Translations under genes and position numbers: made by a program
Shown: positions 26,644-35,419 of the stretch, in pieces
Layout of the letters: each line of letters opens with the position of its first letter
How positions within the stretch are numbered: position 1 is the stretch's first letter
The notes under the pieces: generated by a model
The model's database searches: none
What the model was told of the DNA's origin: nothing
Seen by the model: the letters and a program-made list of their open reading frames with translations, nothing else
NCBI RefSeq assembly: GCF_902833145.1
Contig: NZ_CADFEN010000008.1
Span: 186,001-250,000, forward strand
Length of the DNA stretch: 64,000 nt
Direction: 5' to 3'
DNA from: Burkholderia sp. BCC0506
GTDB taxonomy: Bacteria > Pseudomonadota > Gammaproteobacteria > Burkholderiales > Burkholderiaceae

Positions 26644-27129
26644 TCAGCCCAGGGTGGCGGCGAAGGCGTCGAGCTGCGTGATGCAGGTGTTCCAGCCCTC
26701 GAAAAAGCCGAGCGCCTCGTGGCGCTCGCGCGTCGCCGCGTCGGGATGCATCACGCGCGCCTCGTAGCGGCTGCCCGCGTCGTCGTCGGCCATCGTGACG
26801 ATCGCCGTGAAGCCCAGCCACGGCGTCTGCGGCCGCCAGCCGCCCGCGAGCATCGACGTGAACGCGATGCGCGATTCCGGCACGATTTCGAGGAAGCAGC
26901 CGGGGTTGTCGCTCGTGCCGCCGTCGGGGCCGCGCATGAACGTATGGAAAGCGCCGCCCGGCCGCAGGTCGAACGCGCGCACCTCGGTGGTCCACGGCTT
27001 CGGGCACCACCATTCCTTCAGCAGTTCGGGGTCGGTCCAGGCGCGCCACAGTGCCCGGCGCGGGGCGCGCAACGTGCGCGTGATGACGAGATCGTGGGCT
27101 TCAGCGGGGTCGACGTGGCTGGCTGACAT
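26644..27129 (-). CDS. SRPBCC (AHSA1-like) protein, paralogue
   Basis: A 161-residue AHSA1-like protein: VITRTLRAPRRALWRAWTDPELLKEWWCPKPW at the start and GFFEGWNTCITQLDAFAATLG at the end. It overlaps the upstream ArsR gene by 29 nt and is therefore translationally coupled to it. ArsR-SRPBCC pairs are widespread; the SRPBCC partner may bind or sense the compound that releases the repressor. Function not established. Confidence 0.9.
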   Translation of the reverse strand: MSASHVDPAEAHDLVITRTLRAPRRALWRAWTDPELLKEWWCPKPWTTEVRAFDLRPGGAFHTFMRGPDGGTSDNPGCFLEIVPESRIAFTSMLAGGWRPQTPWLGFTAIVTMADDDAGSRYEARVMHPDAATRERHEALGFFEGWNTCITQLDAFAATLG

Positions 27130-27466
27130 CTTGCTCCTCCTGGTGACGGCGTTCGACGAATTCGACGAGACGATCGGATCGCGCTTCCCACTGCGCGCGC
27201 TGGGCGGCGAGCCAGGCCTCGGCTTCGGTCAGCCGGCCGCCGACCAGCGCGCAGGTGCGCGAGCGGCCGGTTTTCCGGGTCTCCACGAGGCCGCTGCGCT
27301 CGAGCACGGCGACGTGCTTCATGAACGACGGCAGCGCCATGTCGAACGGCGCGGCCAGCGCGGAGACGGTCCGCTCGCCCTGGCCGAGCGCGCTGACGAT
27401 CGCGCAGCGCGTCGGATCGGCCAGGGCATGGAACACGTCGCTGATGCGAGGGTGAAGGTTATCCAT
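27101..27466 (-). CDS. ArsR-family transcriptional regulator
   Basis: A 121-residue winged-helix regulator: ISDVFHALADPTRCAIVSAL, ALPSFMKHVAVLERSGLVETR recognition helix, and a C-terminal LAAQRAQWEARSDRL helix. No metal-binding ELCVCDL motif, so it belongs to the non-metal ArsR group that pairs with SRPBCC proteins. ATG at 27466 (MDNLHPR) is the family start. First gene of a coupled pair; likely autoregulated from the 203-bp gap to the GNAT gene. Confidence 0.92.
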   Translation of the reverse strand: MDNLHPRISDVFHALADPTRCAIVSALGQGERTVSALAAPFDMALPSFMKHVAVLERSGLVETRKTGRSRTCALVGGRLTEAEAWLAAQRAQWEARSDRLVEFVERRHQEEQDVSQPRRPR

Positions 27467-27669
27467 TTGGCTAAGTGTAGGCGATGTTGCAACCGCTGCA
27501 GCAAAAATTTTCGTCACGTACGATAGTGGGGCGGTAACGCACGCCGACCGGGCGCCGCGTTACCGGCGCCTGCCGCCGCCGAGCGAGCCTCGACGCGCGG
27601 CCGGCGTGCGTTCCGATTCCGGCCCATGCCGAACCCGTGCGTGCGGCCTACCTGACTACCGGAGAAGGC

Positions 27670-28200
27670 ATGACCGAACCTGTTACCGTCCGCCGCGTCG
27701 GCGCGAGCGAGGCGAGCGCCTGTGTCGATGCGCTGGCCGACGTGCTGATCGATTGCGTCGAAGGCGGTGCGTCCGTCAGCTTCATGCTGCCGATCGAGCG
27801 GTCGACCGCCGTCGCGTTCTGGACGCGCGTGGCCGAAGGCGTGGCGAACGACGAGCGCATCCTGCTCGTCGCCGAGGATACGTCCGGCCGGATCGTCGGC
27901 ACCGTGCAGGTCGTGACCGCGCAGCCCGAGAACCAGCCGCATCGCGCGGACATCGCGAAAATGCTCGTGTCGCGGTGCGCGCGCCGCCAGGGCATCGCCG
28001 CGCGGCTGATGGCGGCGGCCGAAGCGGCCGCGCGCGACGCCGGCAAGACCGTGCTCGTGCTCGACACGGTCACGGGCGGCGACGCCGAGCGGCTGTACGA
28101 GCGGGCCGGCTGGCAGCGCGTCGGCATCGTGCCGAACTATGCGCTGATGCCCGACGGCGCGCTGTGCGCGACGACGTATTTCCACAAGCAGCTCGCGTAA
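27670..28200 (+). CDS. GNAT-family N-acetyltransferase
   Basis: A 176-residue acetyltransferase fold: ILLVAEDTSGRIVGTVQVV (beta 2-4), KMLVSRCARRQGIAARLM (acetyl-CoA P-loop, R-R-Q-G-I-A) and GDAERLYERAGWQRVG (last helix and strand). The ending, PNYALMPDGALCATTYFHKQL, resembles the group often annotated as acetyltransferases acting on small amines or antibiotics. Substrate unknown. ATG at 27670 lies 6 nt after GGAGA. Monocistronic. Confidence 0.9.
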   Translation: MTEPVTVRRVGASEASACVDALADVLIDCVEGGASVSFMLPIERSTAVAFWTRVAEGVANDERILLVAEDTSGRIVGTVQVVTAQPENQPHRADIAKMLVSRCARRQGIAARLMAAAEAAARDAGKTVLVLDTVTGGDAERLYERAGWQRVGIVPNYALMPDGALCATTYFHKQLA

Positions 28201-28362
28201 CGGCAATCGCCATGATGCGCGGCATCGTTCCGGGCGTGTCGGGAGCCGCATCTCGCCCGGCAGCCAACCGTCAGGAATAGCAGGACCGGCGGCCGCTCCG
28301 GTCCGATATATTCGCGTTCTCGCAGCAGGACGCCGACAACACGCCACGCAACCGCCGCCTCG

Positions 28363-28941
28363 ATGAAACGCTCCCATGTCGCTTTTGCCCTCACGGGCCT
28401 GCTCGTCGCGCTGCCGATTGCCGCGTATGCGCTCGTCAAGCCGCTGCGCGTCGTCGCGCCCGCGCTGATTCCCGGCGTATCGTGCCCGAGCGCCGACATC
28501 TGCACGGACGATGCCGCGCAGCTCGGCGTTGCACGGCAGCTCTATCGCGACGGCTACGCGCGCGCGGCGGCGGCCGTCGGCGCGTTCCGCGCCGCACCGC
28601 GCGTCGTGTTCTGCTCGACGCGCACGTGCGCCGATGCATTCGGCCTCGGCACGCGCGCGGCGCTGACGCTCGGCGATTTCGGCGTGGTGATCGCGCCGCG
28701 CGGCTGGCAGACCTACTTCCTTGCGCACGAGCTGATCCATCACCGCCAGGCGGAAGTGCTCGGCAACGTGGCGGTCGTGACGAAGCCGCGCTGGCTGATC
28801 GAAGGGATGGCGTATGCACTCAGCGACGATCCGCGCCATCCGCTCGCGCAGCCGTTCGAAGCGTGGCGCGCGCAATTTGCCGCGTGGAATGCGGCGCGCG
28901 GCGCGCAGCCGCTGTGGGATGCCGCACGGGCGATCGAATAA
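28363..28941 (+). CDS. Putative membrane-anchored HExxH (gluzincin-like) protein
   Basis: A 192-residue protein with an N-terminal signal anchor (about 8-24), then a domain carrying FLAHELIHHRQ: His122-Glu123-x-x-His126, a zinc-protease motif. Residue Glu147, in RWLIEGMAYAL, lies 20 residues beyond His126, the distance expected for the third ligand of a gluzincin (HExxH...E), so the set is complete. Two Cys pairs (VSCPSADIC; VFCSTRTC) suggest disulfides in the periplasm. I do not recognise a named family. It may be an active peptidase or a degenerate one. ATG at 28363; monocistronic. Confidence 0.75.
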   Translation: MKRSHVAFALTGLLVALPIAAYALVKPLRVVAPALIPGVSCPSADICTDDAAQLGVARQLYRDGYARAAAAVGAFRAAPRVVFCSTRTCADAFGLGTRAALTLGDFGVVIAPRGWQTYFLAHELIHHRQAEVLGNVAVVTKPRWLIEGMAYALSDDPRHPLAQPFEAWRAQFAAWNAARGAQPLWDAARAIE

Positions 28942-28988
28942 CGCGACGACGACGCGGGCGCCGCGTCGAAGGGCGCGCCGTTACGCCA

Positions 28989-29573
28989 TCATGCCGATGC
29001 GACCGAATCGCCGCCCCGGCCGGTCAGCGCGTCGCGCCCCGCGTCGAGAATTTCGTCGGCCAGCGCGGGATCGCTGCCGGCAATCGCGCGGGACAGTACG
29101 AGCGTACCGACCATCTGGCTGACGATCGCAAGCGCATCGCGACGTGTCTGCTCCGACGTGACGCCGTCGGCCGCCACCAGCCGTTCGAGCCGATCGAGAT
29201 AGGCCGCGAGCCCGTGCGCGTAGCATGCGCGCGCCGTATCGGTCAGCCGCGGCGCATCGCCCGCGAAGCCGGACAGCGGGCACCCGGCCTCGACGTTGTC
29301 GCGATGCGCGGGCGACAGATATGCGGCGACCTGCGCGTCGAGACTGCCGGCGCCTGGCGAATCCGCGCGGTCGTGCATCGCCTTCTCCATGACTTCGGCG
29401 ACCAGCGCGTCTTTCGACTTGAAGTGGTTGTAGAAGCCGCCTTGCGTGAAGCCGGCCTCCTTCATCAGTTCCGTCAGCCCCACCGCGTCGACGCCGCGCA
29501 CGCGGAACAGCCGTTCGGCGGCCGCGACGATCGCGCTTCGGTTCTCGGCAGCCTGCTGCCTGGACACGCCCAT
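28989..29573 (-). CDS. TetR-family transcriptional regulator
   Basis: A 194-residue TetR regulator: HTH at about 14-60 (AAERLFRVRGVDAVGLTELMKEAGFTQGGFYNHF), with a C-terminal ligand domain containing CPLSGFAGD. The group resembles regulators of short-chain dehydrogenases and reactive-electrophile detoxification. ATG at 29573 follows GGGAGA. Divergent from the SDR gene, with duplicated palindromes in between, so it most likely represses the SDR and itself. Confidence 0.92.
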   Translation of the reverse strand: MGVSRQQAAENRSAIVAAAERLFRVRGVDAVGLTELMKEAGFTQGGFYNHFKSKDALVAEVMEKAMHDRADSPGAGSLDAQVAAYLSPAHRDNVEAGCPLSGFAGDAPRLTDTARACYAHGLAAYLDRLERLVAADGVTSEQTRRDALAIVSQMVGTLVLSRAIAGSDPALADEILDAGRDALTGRGGDSVASA

Positions 29574-29617
29574 CGATCTCTCCCTGATTGTTGCCCATCG
29601 CGTCGATTGAAAAACAC

Positions 29618-29633
29618 AATGGTGGTCACCATT
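29618..29633. promoter_or_regulatory. TetR operator site 1
   Basis: AATGGTGGTCACCATT: perfect 7-bp arms AATGGTG/CACCATT around a 2-bp centre, 45 bp upstream of the TetR start. The flanks (AC/CA before, GACAT after) also match site 2. Confidence 0.8.
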
Positions 29634-29673
29634 GACATACTCGGTCGCCGCGAACACAATGCGGCGCAAAGAC

Positions 29674-29689
29674 AATGGTGATCGACATT
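29674..29689. promoter_or_regulatory. TetR operator site 2
   Basis: AATGGTGATCGACATT, an imperfect copy of site 1 with three mismatches over 22 bp including the flanks; starts 56 bp from site 1. An additional half-site-like ACACAATG lies at 29655. Confidence 0.7.
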
Positions 29690-29920
29690 GACATCGAGTG
29701 TAGCCGACCTGGCAGACAACGCAAAGCCCGGGCGGAGGCAGGAATGGCAATCGGTCGACGTCTTTGACGTCGCGGGCAACGGGCAAGCGGCAATGGACGG
29801 CTTGCCGTCCGCTGCTCGCGGCGCAATGGCCCGGTACGCGATGGCCACCTCGTTTCCCACCGGATCCCATGCGCGCGGCAGGCCGGCGCGCAGGCGATTC
29901 ATCATGCGAAAGGAACGATC

Positions 29921-30625
29921 ATGAAGATCGAAGGTGCAGTCGTTTTCGTCACCGGCGCGAACCGCGGGCTTGGCCTCGAGTTCGCGAGGCAGGCGCTCGA
30001 CCGGGGCGCGCGCAAGGTCTATGCGGGCGCGCGCGATCCGGCCACCGTGACGCTGCCGGGCGTCGTGCCCGTGAAGCTCGACGTGACCGATCCGGCGGCG
30101 GTCGCCGCGGCGGCCGACGCGGCGCGCGACGTCACGCTGCTGATCAACAATGCCGGCATCGCGCGGCTCGGCAGCCTGACGGACGACGGCGCGCCCGACG
30201 CGCTGCGCGAGCACTTCGACACCAACGTGTTCGGGATGCTGGCGATGTCGCGCGCGTTTGCGGGAACCCTCGCGGCCCACGGCGGCGGCGCGATCCTCAA
30301 TATCCTGTCGGTCGCGAGCTGGGTGAACCGGCCGATCCTGTCGAGCTACGGCGTGTCGAAATCGGCCGCATGGGCGCTGACCAACGGGCTGCGCCATTCG
30401 CTGCGCGAGCAGCGTACGCAGGTCGTCGGGCTGCATGCCGGCTTCATCGATACCGACCTGACGGCCGGCCTCGACGTGCCGAAGGCCACGCCGGCCGACG
30501 TCGTGCGCCAGGCGTACGACGCCGTCGAAGCGGGGGCGGAGGAAGTGTCGACCGACGAGTTCACGCGGCAGGTGAAGGCCGCGCTGTCGTCGGGGGTCTA
30601 TCTGGACGAGCCGGCGCCGCGTTGA
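29921..30625 (+). CDS. Short-chain dehydrogenase/reductase
   Basis: A 234-residue classical SDR: TGANRGLG (NADP-binding, residues about 11-18), NNAG (active-site loop), SVASW and Tyr143-x-x-x-Lys147 (YGVSK) as the catalytic pair with the upstream Ser. An Arg near position 38 of the second strand fits NADPH preference. Substrate unknown; its TetR regulator and duplicated operator suggest a ligand-induced detoxification reductase. ATG at 29921 follows GAAAGGA. An upstream frame beginning at 29688 overlaps it by four bases, but is unconvincing. Confidence 0.92.
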   Translation: MKIEGAVVFVTGANRGLGLEFARQALDRGARKVYAGARDPATVTLPGVVPVKLDVTDPAAVAAAADAARDVTLLINNAGIARLGSLTDDGAPDALREHFDTNVFGMLAMSRAFAGTLAAHGGGAILNILSVASWVNRPILSSYGVSKSAAWALTNGLRHSLREQRTQVVGLHAGFIDTDLTAGLDVPKATPADVVRQAYDAVEAGAEEVSTDEFTRQVKAALSSGVYLDEPAPR

Positions 30626-30683
30626 CGCCGCCGGTCGTGCGAACCCGTCGCCCGCGCCATGAGCGCGGCGGCGGGCCGCCTCG

Positions 30684-31886
30684 TCAGACCGTCGTGTCGA
30701 TGATGCCGGGGATCTTCACGTCCGGGTTCACGTCCGCGTCGTAGTCGACGCCGGCGATCTCGAAGCCGAACAAACGCAGGAACTCGGTCTTGTAGCCCGC
30801 GAAGTCCGTCATCTCGTACAGGTTGTCGTTCGTGACCTTGTCCCACATCGCGACGACCTTGTCCTGCACCTGCGGATCCAGTTCCTTGTAGTCCGCGCGC
30901 AGGCGGCCTTCTTCGTCGACGTGCGGCGTCGGGCCGTACAGGCTGTCCTTCAGGAGCCCGTACACCTGCTCGATGCAGCCTTCGTGCGTGCCCTTCTCCT
31001 TCATCACCTTGAACAGCAGCGACAGGTAGAGCGGCATCATCGGGATCGCGGAGCTGGCCTGCGTGACGACGGCCTTCAGCACCGACACGCGCGCATCGCC
31101 GCCGTGCGCGGCGAGCTTGTCGCGGATCGACAGCACCTTCTTGTCGAGATCCTTCTTCGCTTCGCCGATCGAGCCGTTCCAGTAGATGTCGTGCGTGATC
31201 TGCTCGCCGAGATACGTGAACGCGGTGGTCTTCGCGCCGTCGGCCAGCACGCCGGCTTCGGCGAGCGCGTCGATCCACATCTGCCAGTCCTCGCCGCCCA
31301 TCACCGCGACGGTGCCGTCGATCTCTTCCTGCGTCGCCGGTTCGAGCGCCACTTCGCGGATCACTTCCTTGTCGGTGTCGAGGCCGCGGAACGTGACCGA
31401 CTTGCCGACCGGCTTGAGCGTCGAGCTGATTGTCTCGCCCGTCTTCGGGTGCGTGCGGCGCGGCGCCGCGAGGCTGTAGACGACCAGGTCGACCTTGCCG
31501 AGATCCTGCTTGATCGTGTCGATCGTGATCTGCTTGACCTTGTCGGAGAATGCGTCGCCGTTGATGCTGCGCGCATACAGCCCCTTTTCGGCGGCGAATT
31601 TCTCGAACGCGGCGCTGTTGTACCAGCCGGCCGTGCCCGGCTTCGTCTCGCTGCCGGCGCGCTCGAAGAACACGCCGAGCGTGTCCGCGCCCGAGCCGAA
31701 TGCGGCCGAGATCCGGGCGGCGAGGCCGTAGCCGGTCGACGCGCCGATCACGAGCACCTTTTTCGGGCCATTGGCGATCGGGCCGTGCGAAGTCACGTAG
31801 TCGATCTGTTCCTTGACGTTGGCTTCGCAGCCGACGGGATGAGTCGTCACGCAGATGAAGCCACGCACGCGCGGTTTGATGATCAT
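30684..31886 (-). CDS. fabV: Trans-2-enoyl-ACP/CoA reductase FabV
   Basis: A 400-residue NADH-dependent enoyl reductase, the last step of the fatty-acid elongation cycle. [12 protein letters not shown] is the NAD motif; the catalytic Tyr235 and Lys244 in [14 protein letters not shown] fit the YX8K pattern of B. mallei FabV exactly. FabV-type enzymes are refractory to triclosan. It is divergent from the GbsR-like gene, whose start is 146 bp away with a palindromic operator between; regulation by that protein is possible. It is convergent with the SDR gene. Confidence 0.96.
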   Translation of the reverse strand: MIIKPRVRGFICVTTHPVGCEANVKEQIDYVTSHGPIANGPKKVLVIGASTGYGLAARISAAFGSGADTLGVFFERAGSETKPGTAGWYNSAAFEKFAAEKGLYARSINGDAFSDKVKQITIDTIKQDLGKVDLVVYSLAAPRRTHPKTGETISSTLKPVGKSVTFRGLDTDKEVIREVALEPATQEEIDGTVAVMGGEDWQMWIDALAEAGVLADGAKTTAFTYLGEQITHDIYWNGSIGEAKKDLDKKVLSIRDKLAAHGGDARVSVLKAVVTQASSAIPMMPLYLSLLFKVMKEKGTHEGCIEQVYGLLKDSLYGPTPHVDEEGRLRADYKELDPQVQDKVVAMWDKVTNDNLYEMTDFAGYKTEFLRLFGFEIAGVDYDADVNPDVKIPGIIDTTV

Positions 31887-32002
31887 GGAAACCTCTGTCT
31901 ATCGGAAAGGCGGGGACGGCCTGAAATCGGAAAAATCCCGCGCATTGTAAAGGAAGCGGCCGATCGCGGGCGGGCGCGGCCCGAAGCTGCCCGATCGCCC
32001 GG

Positions 32003-32026
32003 TTATTTCTCTCTTGACAGAAATAA
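32003..32026. promoter_or_regulatory. GbsR-family operator site 1
   Basis: Palindrome of 24 bp: TTATTTCT (32003-32010), spacer CTCTTGAC, AGAAATAA (32019-32026). It ends 5 nt before the regulator ATG and 117 bp from the fabV start, in the shared divergent region. Matches the second site almost base for base. Confidence 0.85.
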
Positions 32027-32031
32027 CTGAA

Positions 32032-32583
32032 ATGAATAAATTTCCCGACATGGAACTCACACCGATCGCCGAACGATTCATTCTCCACTGGGGCGAAATG
32101 GGCTCGCGGTGGGGCGTCAACCGCACCGTCTCGCAGATTCACGCGCTGCTCTACTTGGCCGGCCGGCCGGTGGCGGCCGACGAAATCGCCGAGACGCTCA
32201 ACGTCGCGCGCTCCAACGTCAGCACGAGCCTGAAGGAGCTGCAGGCGTGGCGGCTCGCGAAGGTCGTGCACGTGCTGGGCGATCGCCGCGACCACTTCGA
32301 GACGTCGACCGACATCTGGGAGCTGTTCAAGCTGATCGTCGAAGGGCGGCGGCAGCGCGAGATCGAGCCGACGCTCACGGTGCTGCGCGATTGCCTGACG
32401 AGCCCGGAGATCGCGAACGAGAGCCGCGAGACCGAACAGCGCATTCGCGACACGCTGCAGTTCGTCGAGACGCTCACGACCTGGTCGGACGAGATGCTGC
32501 GGCTCAAGCCCGATACGCTGATGAAGGCGCTCGGCATCGGCGCGAAGATCAGCCAGACGGTCAGGCGCAAGCCGTCGAAGTAA
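32032..32583 (+). CDS. GbsR/MarR-family transcriptional regulator
   Basis: A 183-residue winged-helix regulator of the GbsR/PadR-like MarR group: FILHWGEMGSRWGVNRTVSQIHALLYL, EIAETLNVARSNVSTSLKELQAWRL and LGDRRDHFETSTDIWELFKLI. The ATG at 32032 is used; TTG at 32014 lies inside the operator and ATG at 32050 is possible. No good ribosome site is visible, because the operator fills that region, so binding would also cover the translation start. It sits before a terminator and a second copy of the operator, and it most likely represses the following four-gene operon and itself. Confidence 0.9.
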   Translation: MNKFPDMELTPIAERFILHWGEMGSRWGVNRTVSQIHALLYLAGRPVAADEIAETLNVARSNVSTSLKELQAWRLAKVVHVLGDRRDHFETSTDIWELFKLIVEGRRQREIEPTLTVLRDCLTSPEIANESRETEQRIRDTLQFVETLTTWSDEMLRLKPDTLMKALGIGAKISQTVRRKPSK

Positions 32584-32596
32584 GCAGGAACGGGGG

Positions 32597-32621
32597 AGCG
32601 GGCAGGCAGCCCGCTTTTTTT
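32597..32621 (+). terminator. Terminator after the GbsR-like gene
   Basis: Stem AGCGGGC/GCCCGCT (32597-32603 with 32609-32615), 5-nt loop, T run at 32615-32621; 14 bp past the regulator stop. It separates the regulator from the operon, which therefore needs its own promoter at the second operator. Confidence 0.85.
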
Positions 32622-32628
32622 GGGGTGT

Positions 32629-32652
32629 TTATTTCTGTCTGTACAGAAATAA
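32629..32652. promoter_or_regulatory. GbsR-family operator site 2
   Basis: Palindrome of 24 bp: TTATTTCTGT (32629-32638), spacer CTGT, ACAGAAATAA (32643-32652). Differs from site 1 by only a few bases in the centre, and is 20 bp upstream of the SDR-DoxX start codon. Confidence 0.85.
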
Positions 32653-32671
32653 CTGTAAATTGAGGATGAAA

Positions 32672-33994
32672 ATGAACGCAGTCTTGCCGTCGACCTGTCA
32701 GCCCGAGCGCGCCGGCGCACGCGGCATGACCGTGCTCGTCTGCGGCGCGAACGGCTTCATCGGGCGGGCGCTGTGCGCGCAGCTCGAAGCCGGCGGGCAC
32801 CGCGTGCTGCGCGGCGTGCGTCATGCGGCCGGCCCGCGCGACGTCGCGATCGACTTCACGCAGGACATCGACCCGCAAGCGTGGCTGGCGCGGCTGAAGG
32901 GCGTCGACGTGGTGATCAATGCGGTCGGCATGCTGGCCGATCGACGCGGCGCGACGCTCGACACCGTGCATCGCGCCGCGCCGTGCGCGCTCTTTACCGC
33001 GTGCTGTCGTGCGGGCGTGCGGCGCGTGATCCAGATCTCGGCGCTCGGCGTCGAACGCGGCGACACACGGTACTTCGCGAGCAAGCGTGCGGCCGACCGT
33101 TTTCTGCAGACGCTGCCGATCGATTTCCGTATCGTGCGGCCCGCGCTCGTCTACGGAGCGGCCGGCACGTCAGCACGGTTTTTCCGGATGCTCGCGAGCC
33201 TGCCCGTGCAGGTGTTGCCGGCAGGCGGCCATCAGCGGCTGCGCCCCGTGCATGTCGACGATCTCGCCGAAGTCGTTGCGCGGCTCGTCATCCAGGCGGG
33301 CGATTTGCCGTCGGCGGCAACCCGCCGCGTGATCGACGTGGTCGGCCACGACGAAGTCGAATACCGCGAGATGCTGGCCGGCTATCGCGCGGCGCTCGGA
33401 TTTCCGCCGGCCGCCTGCGTGACGCTGCCGGGCCCGCTGGTGGGCGCGGCGGCCGCGCTGCTCGGCGCATGGCCGGGGGTGATGCTGACGCGCGACACGT
33501 GGACGATGCTGCGCGGCGGCAACACCGGCGATCCGGCGGCCACCGCGGCCGTGCTGGGCCGGCCGCCGCGCGGTATCGGCGGCTTCATCGGCGCGGAAGC
33601 CGCCGCGCTGCGCCGCGACGCGCTCGCGATGTGGCGGCGCCCGTTGCTGCGGGGCGCGCTCGCGGTCGTGTGGATCTGGACGGCGATCGCCAGCGCATTC
33701 ATCCATCCGCTGGAGGCGAGCCTCGCGCTGCTTGCGCCCGCGCACCTGACGGGGCTGCCCGCGCTGATCGCGCTGTACGCGGCCAGCGCGCTGGACTTCG
33801 CGTTCGGCATCGCGACCGTCGTCGCGCCGTCGCGGCGCCTGTGGGCCGCGCAAGCGGCGCTGATCGTCGCGTACTCGGCGGTCATCGCGGTCACGATGCC
33901 GGGCCTGCTCGCCGAACCGTTCGGCCCCGTGCTCAAGAACGTGCCGATTCTCGCGATCCTGTTGATCCTCTTTTCAGAAGAAGAACACGCATGA
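32672..33994 (+). CDS. NAD(P)-binding SDR fused to a DoxX-like membrane domain
   Basis: A 440-residue fusion. Residues about 20-300 are an extended SDR/NmrA-like domain (VCGANGFIGRAL dinucleotide motif, RVIQISALGV strand, YFASKRAADR catalytic-type YxxxK). The C-terminal 110 residues hold about four helices of the DoxX-like type (LRGALAVVWIWTAIASAFIHP onward). The SDR portion resembles complex I assembly (NDUFA9-like) and epimerase-type folds; function unknown. ATG at 32672 lies 6 nt after GAGG. First gene of a four-gene operon; its TGA overlaps the next ATG. Confidence 0.88.
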   Translation: MNAVLPSTCQPERAGARGMTVLVCGANGFIGRALCAQLEAGGHRVLRGVRHAAGPRDVAIDFTQDIDPQAWLARLKGVDVVINAVGMLADRRGATLDTVHRAAPCALFTACCRAGVRRVIQISALGVERGDTRYFASKRAADRFLQTLPIDFRIVRPALVYGAAGTSARFFRMLASLPVQVLPAGGHQRLRPVHVDDLAEVVARLVIQAGDLPSAATRRVIDVVGHDEVEYREMLAGYRAALGFPPAACVTLPGPLVGAAAALLGAWPGVMLTRDTWTMLRGGNTGDPAATAAVLGRPPRGIGGFIGAEAAALRRDALAMWRRPLLRGALAVVWIWTAIASAFIHPLEASLALLAPAHLTGLPALIALYAASALDFAFGIATVVAPSRRLWAAQAALIVAYSAVIAVTMPGLLAEPFGPVLKNVPILAILLILFSEEEHA

Positions 33995-34461
33995 ATACCT
34001 ATCTCGTCATCAAGGCGCTGCACATCCTGTCGTCGGTGCTGCTGGTCGGCACGGGGTTCGGCACCGCGTTCTACCTGTTCTTCGCGAACCGCACGCGGTC
34101 GGTGCCCGCGATCGCGGCCGTGTCGCGGCTCGTGGTGCGCGCGGACTGGTGGTTCACGACACCGGCCGTGATCTTCCAGCCGGCGTCCGGGCTGTGGCTC
34201 GCGCACACGGCTGGCTGGCCGTGGCATACGCCGTGGCTGCTCGCGTCGATCGTGCTGTACGCGGTTGCCGGCGCGTGCTGGTTGCCGGTCGTGTGGCTGC
34301 AGCTCGAACTTGCGGCGATGGCGCGGCGCGCGCACGCGAACGGCGACGCCGCGTTGCCGGCGCGCTACTGGCGCTATGCGAAGCGCTGGGAACTGCTCGG
34401 TTATCCGGCGTTCTTCGCGATGCTGATCGTGTATTTCCTGATGGTGGTCAAGCCGATGTAG
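33991..34461 (+). CDS. DUF2269 membrane protein
   Basis: A 156-residue integral membrane protein with four helices: NTYLVIKALHILSSVLLVGTGFGTAFYLFFA, then VRADWWFTTPAVIFQPASG, LLASIVLYAVAGACWLPVV and YPAFFAMLIVYFLMV. Conserved His11, Trp/Phe and Pro within helices fit DUF2269, which may bind haem or quinone; unproven. ATGA overlap with the preceding gene; a gap of 88 bp follows before the DCC gene. Confidence 0.9.
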   Translation: MNTYLVIKALHILSSVLLVGTGFGTAFYLFFANRTRSVPAIAAVSRLVVRADWWFTTPAVIFQPASGLWLAHTAGWPWHTPWLLASIVLYAVAGACWLPVVWLQLELAAMARRAHANGDAALPARYWRYAKRWELLGYPAFFAMLIVYFLMVVKPM

Positions 34462-34549
34462 GTCCGACGCCGTCGCGCGGGAGCGGCGGCATACGCGGGA
34501 AAGCAGTCGATCGATTCATGACGCTTGCGAAAAAAAAGGAGTGCAGAGC

Positions 34550-35419
34550 ATGAACGCGAGTGAGCTGGTTCTCTACTTCGACGGGCGATGTCCGTTATGC
34601 GTCGCGGAAATCCGGCGTCTCGGCGAGCGCGACGCGCGGCACCGGCTGGCGTTCGTCGACATCGCCGAGCCGGGTTTCGACCCGACGCCGCTGGGCGTCG
34701 ACCTGCCCGCGCTGAATCGCGAACTGCATGCGCGCCTGCCCGACGGACGCATGCTGACCGGCATCGACGGCATCGCGGCCGCCCATGCGTTGATTGGGCG
34801 TCGCTGGTTCGCGCGGCTGCTTCGCTCGCCGGCGATGCGTGCCGTGTCCGCGCCGCTGTATCGCCGCCTCGCACGCAACCGGTATGCGGTATCGCGCTGG
34901 CTCGGATATCGCACGGAAGCCGGTTGCGAAGGCGGCGCGTGCAGCATCGGCAGGAGCGCCGAAAACGCGGCGGCGAATCGGCCGCCGCGCGACAGCGCAC
35001 GCCGCATCGTCGTGCGCTGTATGTACGCAGCCGCGATCGCGCACCTGCTCGTCGGTGTGGTGATGCCGTGGATTGCCGGCGCATCCTGGCTCGATGCCTA
35101 TCACCGGAGCATCGAATCGCATTTCTGGACTGGAGCGGCGCCCGAAGCCGCGCGCGCCCAGCAGGTCTGGTGGGTGTCGCTGCTCGGCGCGACGGTGCAG
35201 TGCGCCGCGGTATGGATGCTCGCGCTCGTCCATCTCGGCAACCGGTTGCGGAACCGGGAAGTGTGGGGCTGGCTGCTGGCCGGCCTGTCGATCTGGGCGC
35301 CGCAGGACATGCTGTTGTCGTGGCAGGCGCAGGTGTGGGGGCACGTGGCGATCGACGTCGTTGCACTTGTCGCGATGGTGCCGCCGCTGGTCTGGCTGTG
35401 GAGGAGGGATACCGCATGA
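34550..35419 (+). CDS. DCC-family thiol-disulfide protein with membrane C-terminus
   Basis: A 289-residue protein. The N-terminal DUF393 (thiol-disulfide oxidoreductase DCC) domain opens with YFDGRCPLCVAEI: Asp11, Cys14 and Cys17 form the D-x-x-C-P-x-C motif. After about residue 150 come four or so helices, so the redox domain is membrane-anchored. There is a second Cys pair (GCEGGACSIG). ATG at 34550 lies 7 nt after AAGGAG. Coupled by ATGA overlap to the next gene, third in the operon. Possibly a cytoplasmic-side dithiol reductase; substrate unknown. Confidence 0.87.
   Translation: MNASELVLYFDGRCPLCVAEIRRLGERDARHRLAFVDIAEPGFDPTPLGVDLPALNRELHARLPDGRMLTGIDGIAAAHALIGRRWFARLLRSPAMRAVSAPLYRRLARNRYAVSRWLGYRTEAGCEGGACSIGRSAENAAANRPPRDSARRIVVRCMYAAAIAHLLVGVVMPWIAGASWLDAYHRSIESHFWTGAAPEAARAQQVWWVSLLGATVQCAAVWMLALVHLGNRLRNREVWGWLLAGLSIWAPQDMLLSWQAQVWGHVAIDVVALVAMVPPLVWLWRRDTA

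Noticed and set aside
29688-29924. Small frame starting TTG and overlapping the SDR start by ATGA
   Set aside because: Overlaps the operator site, has no ribosome site and no recognisable sequence; the overlap is probably chance.
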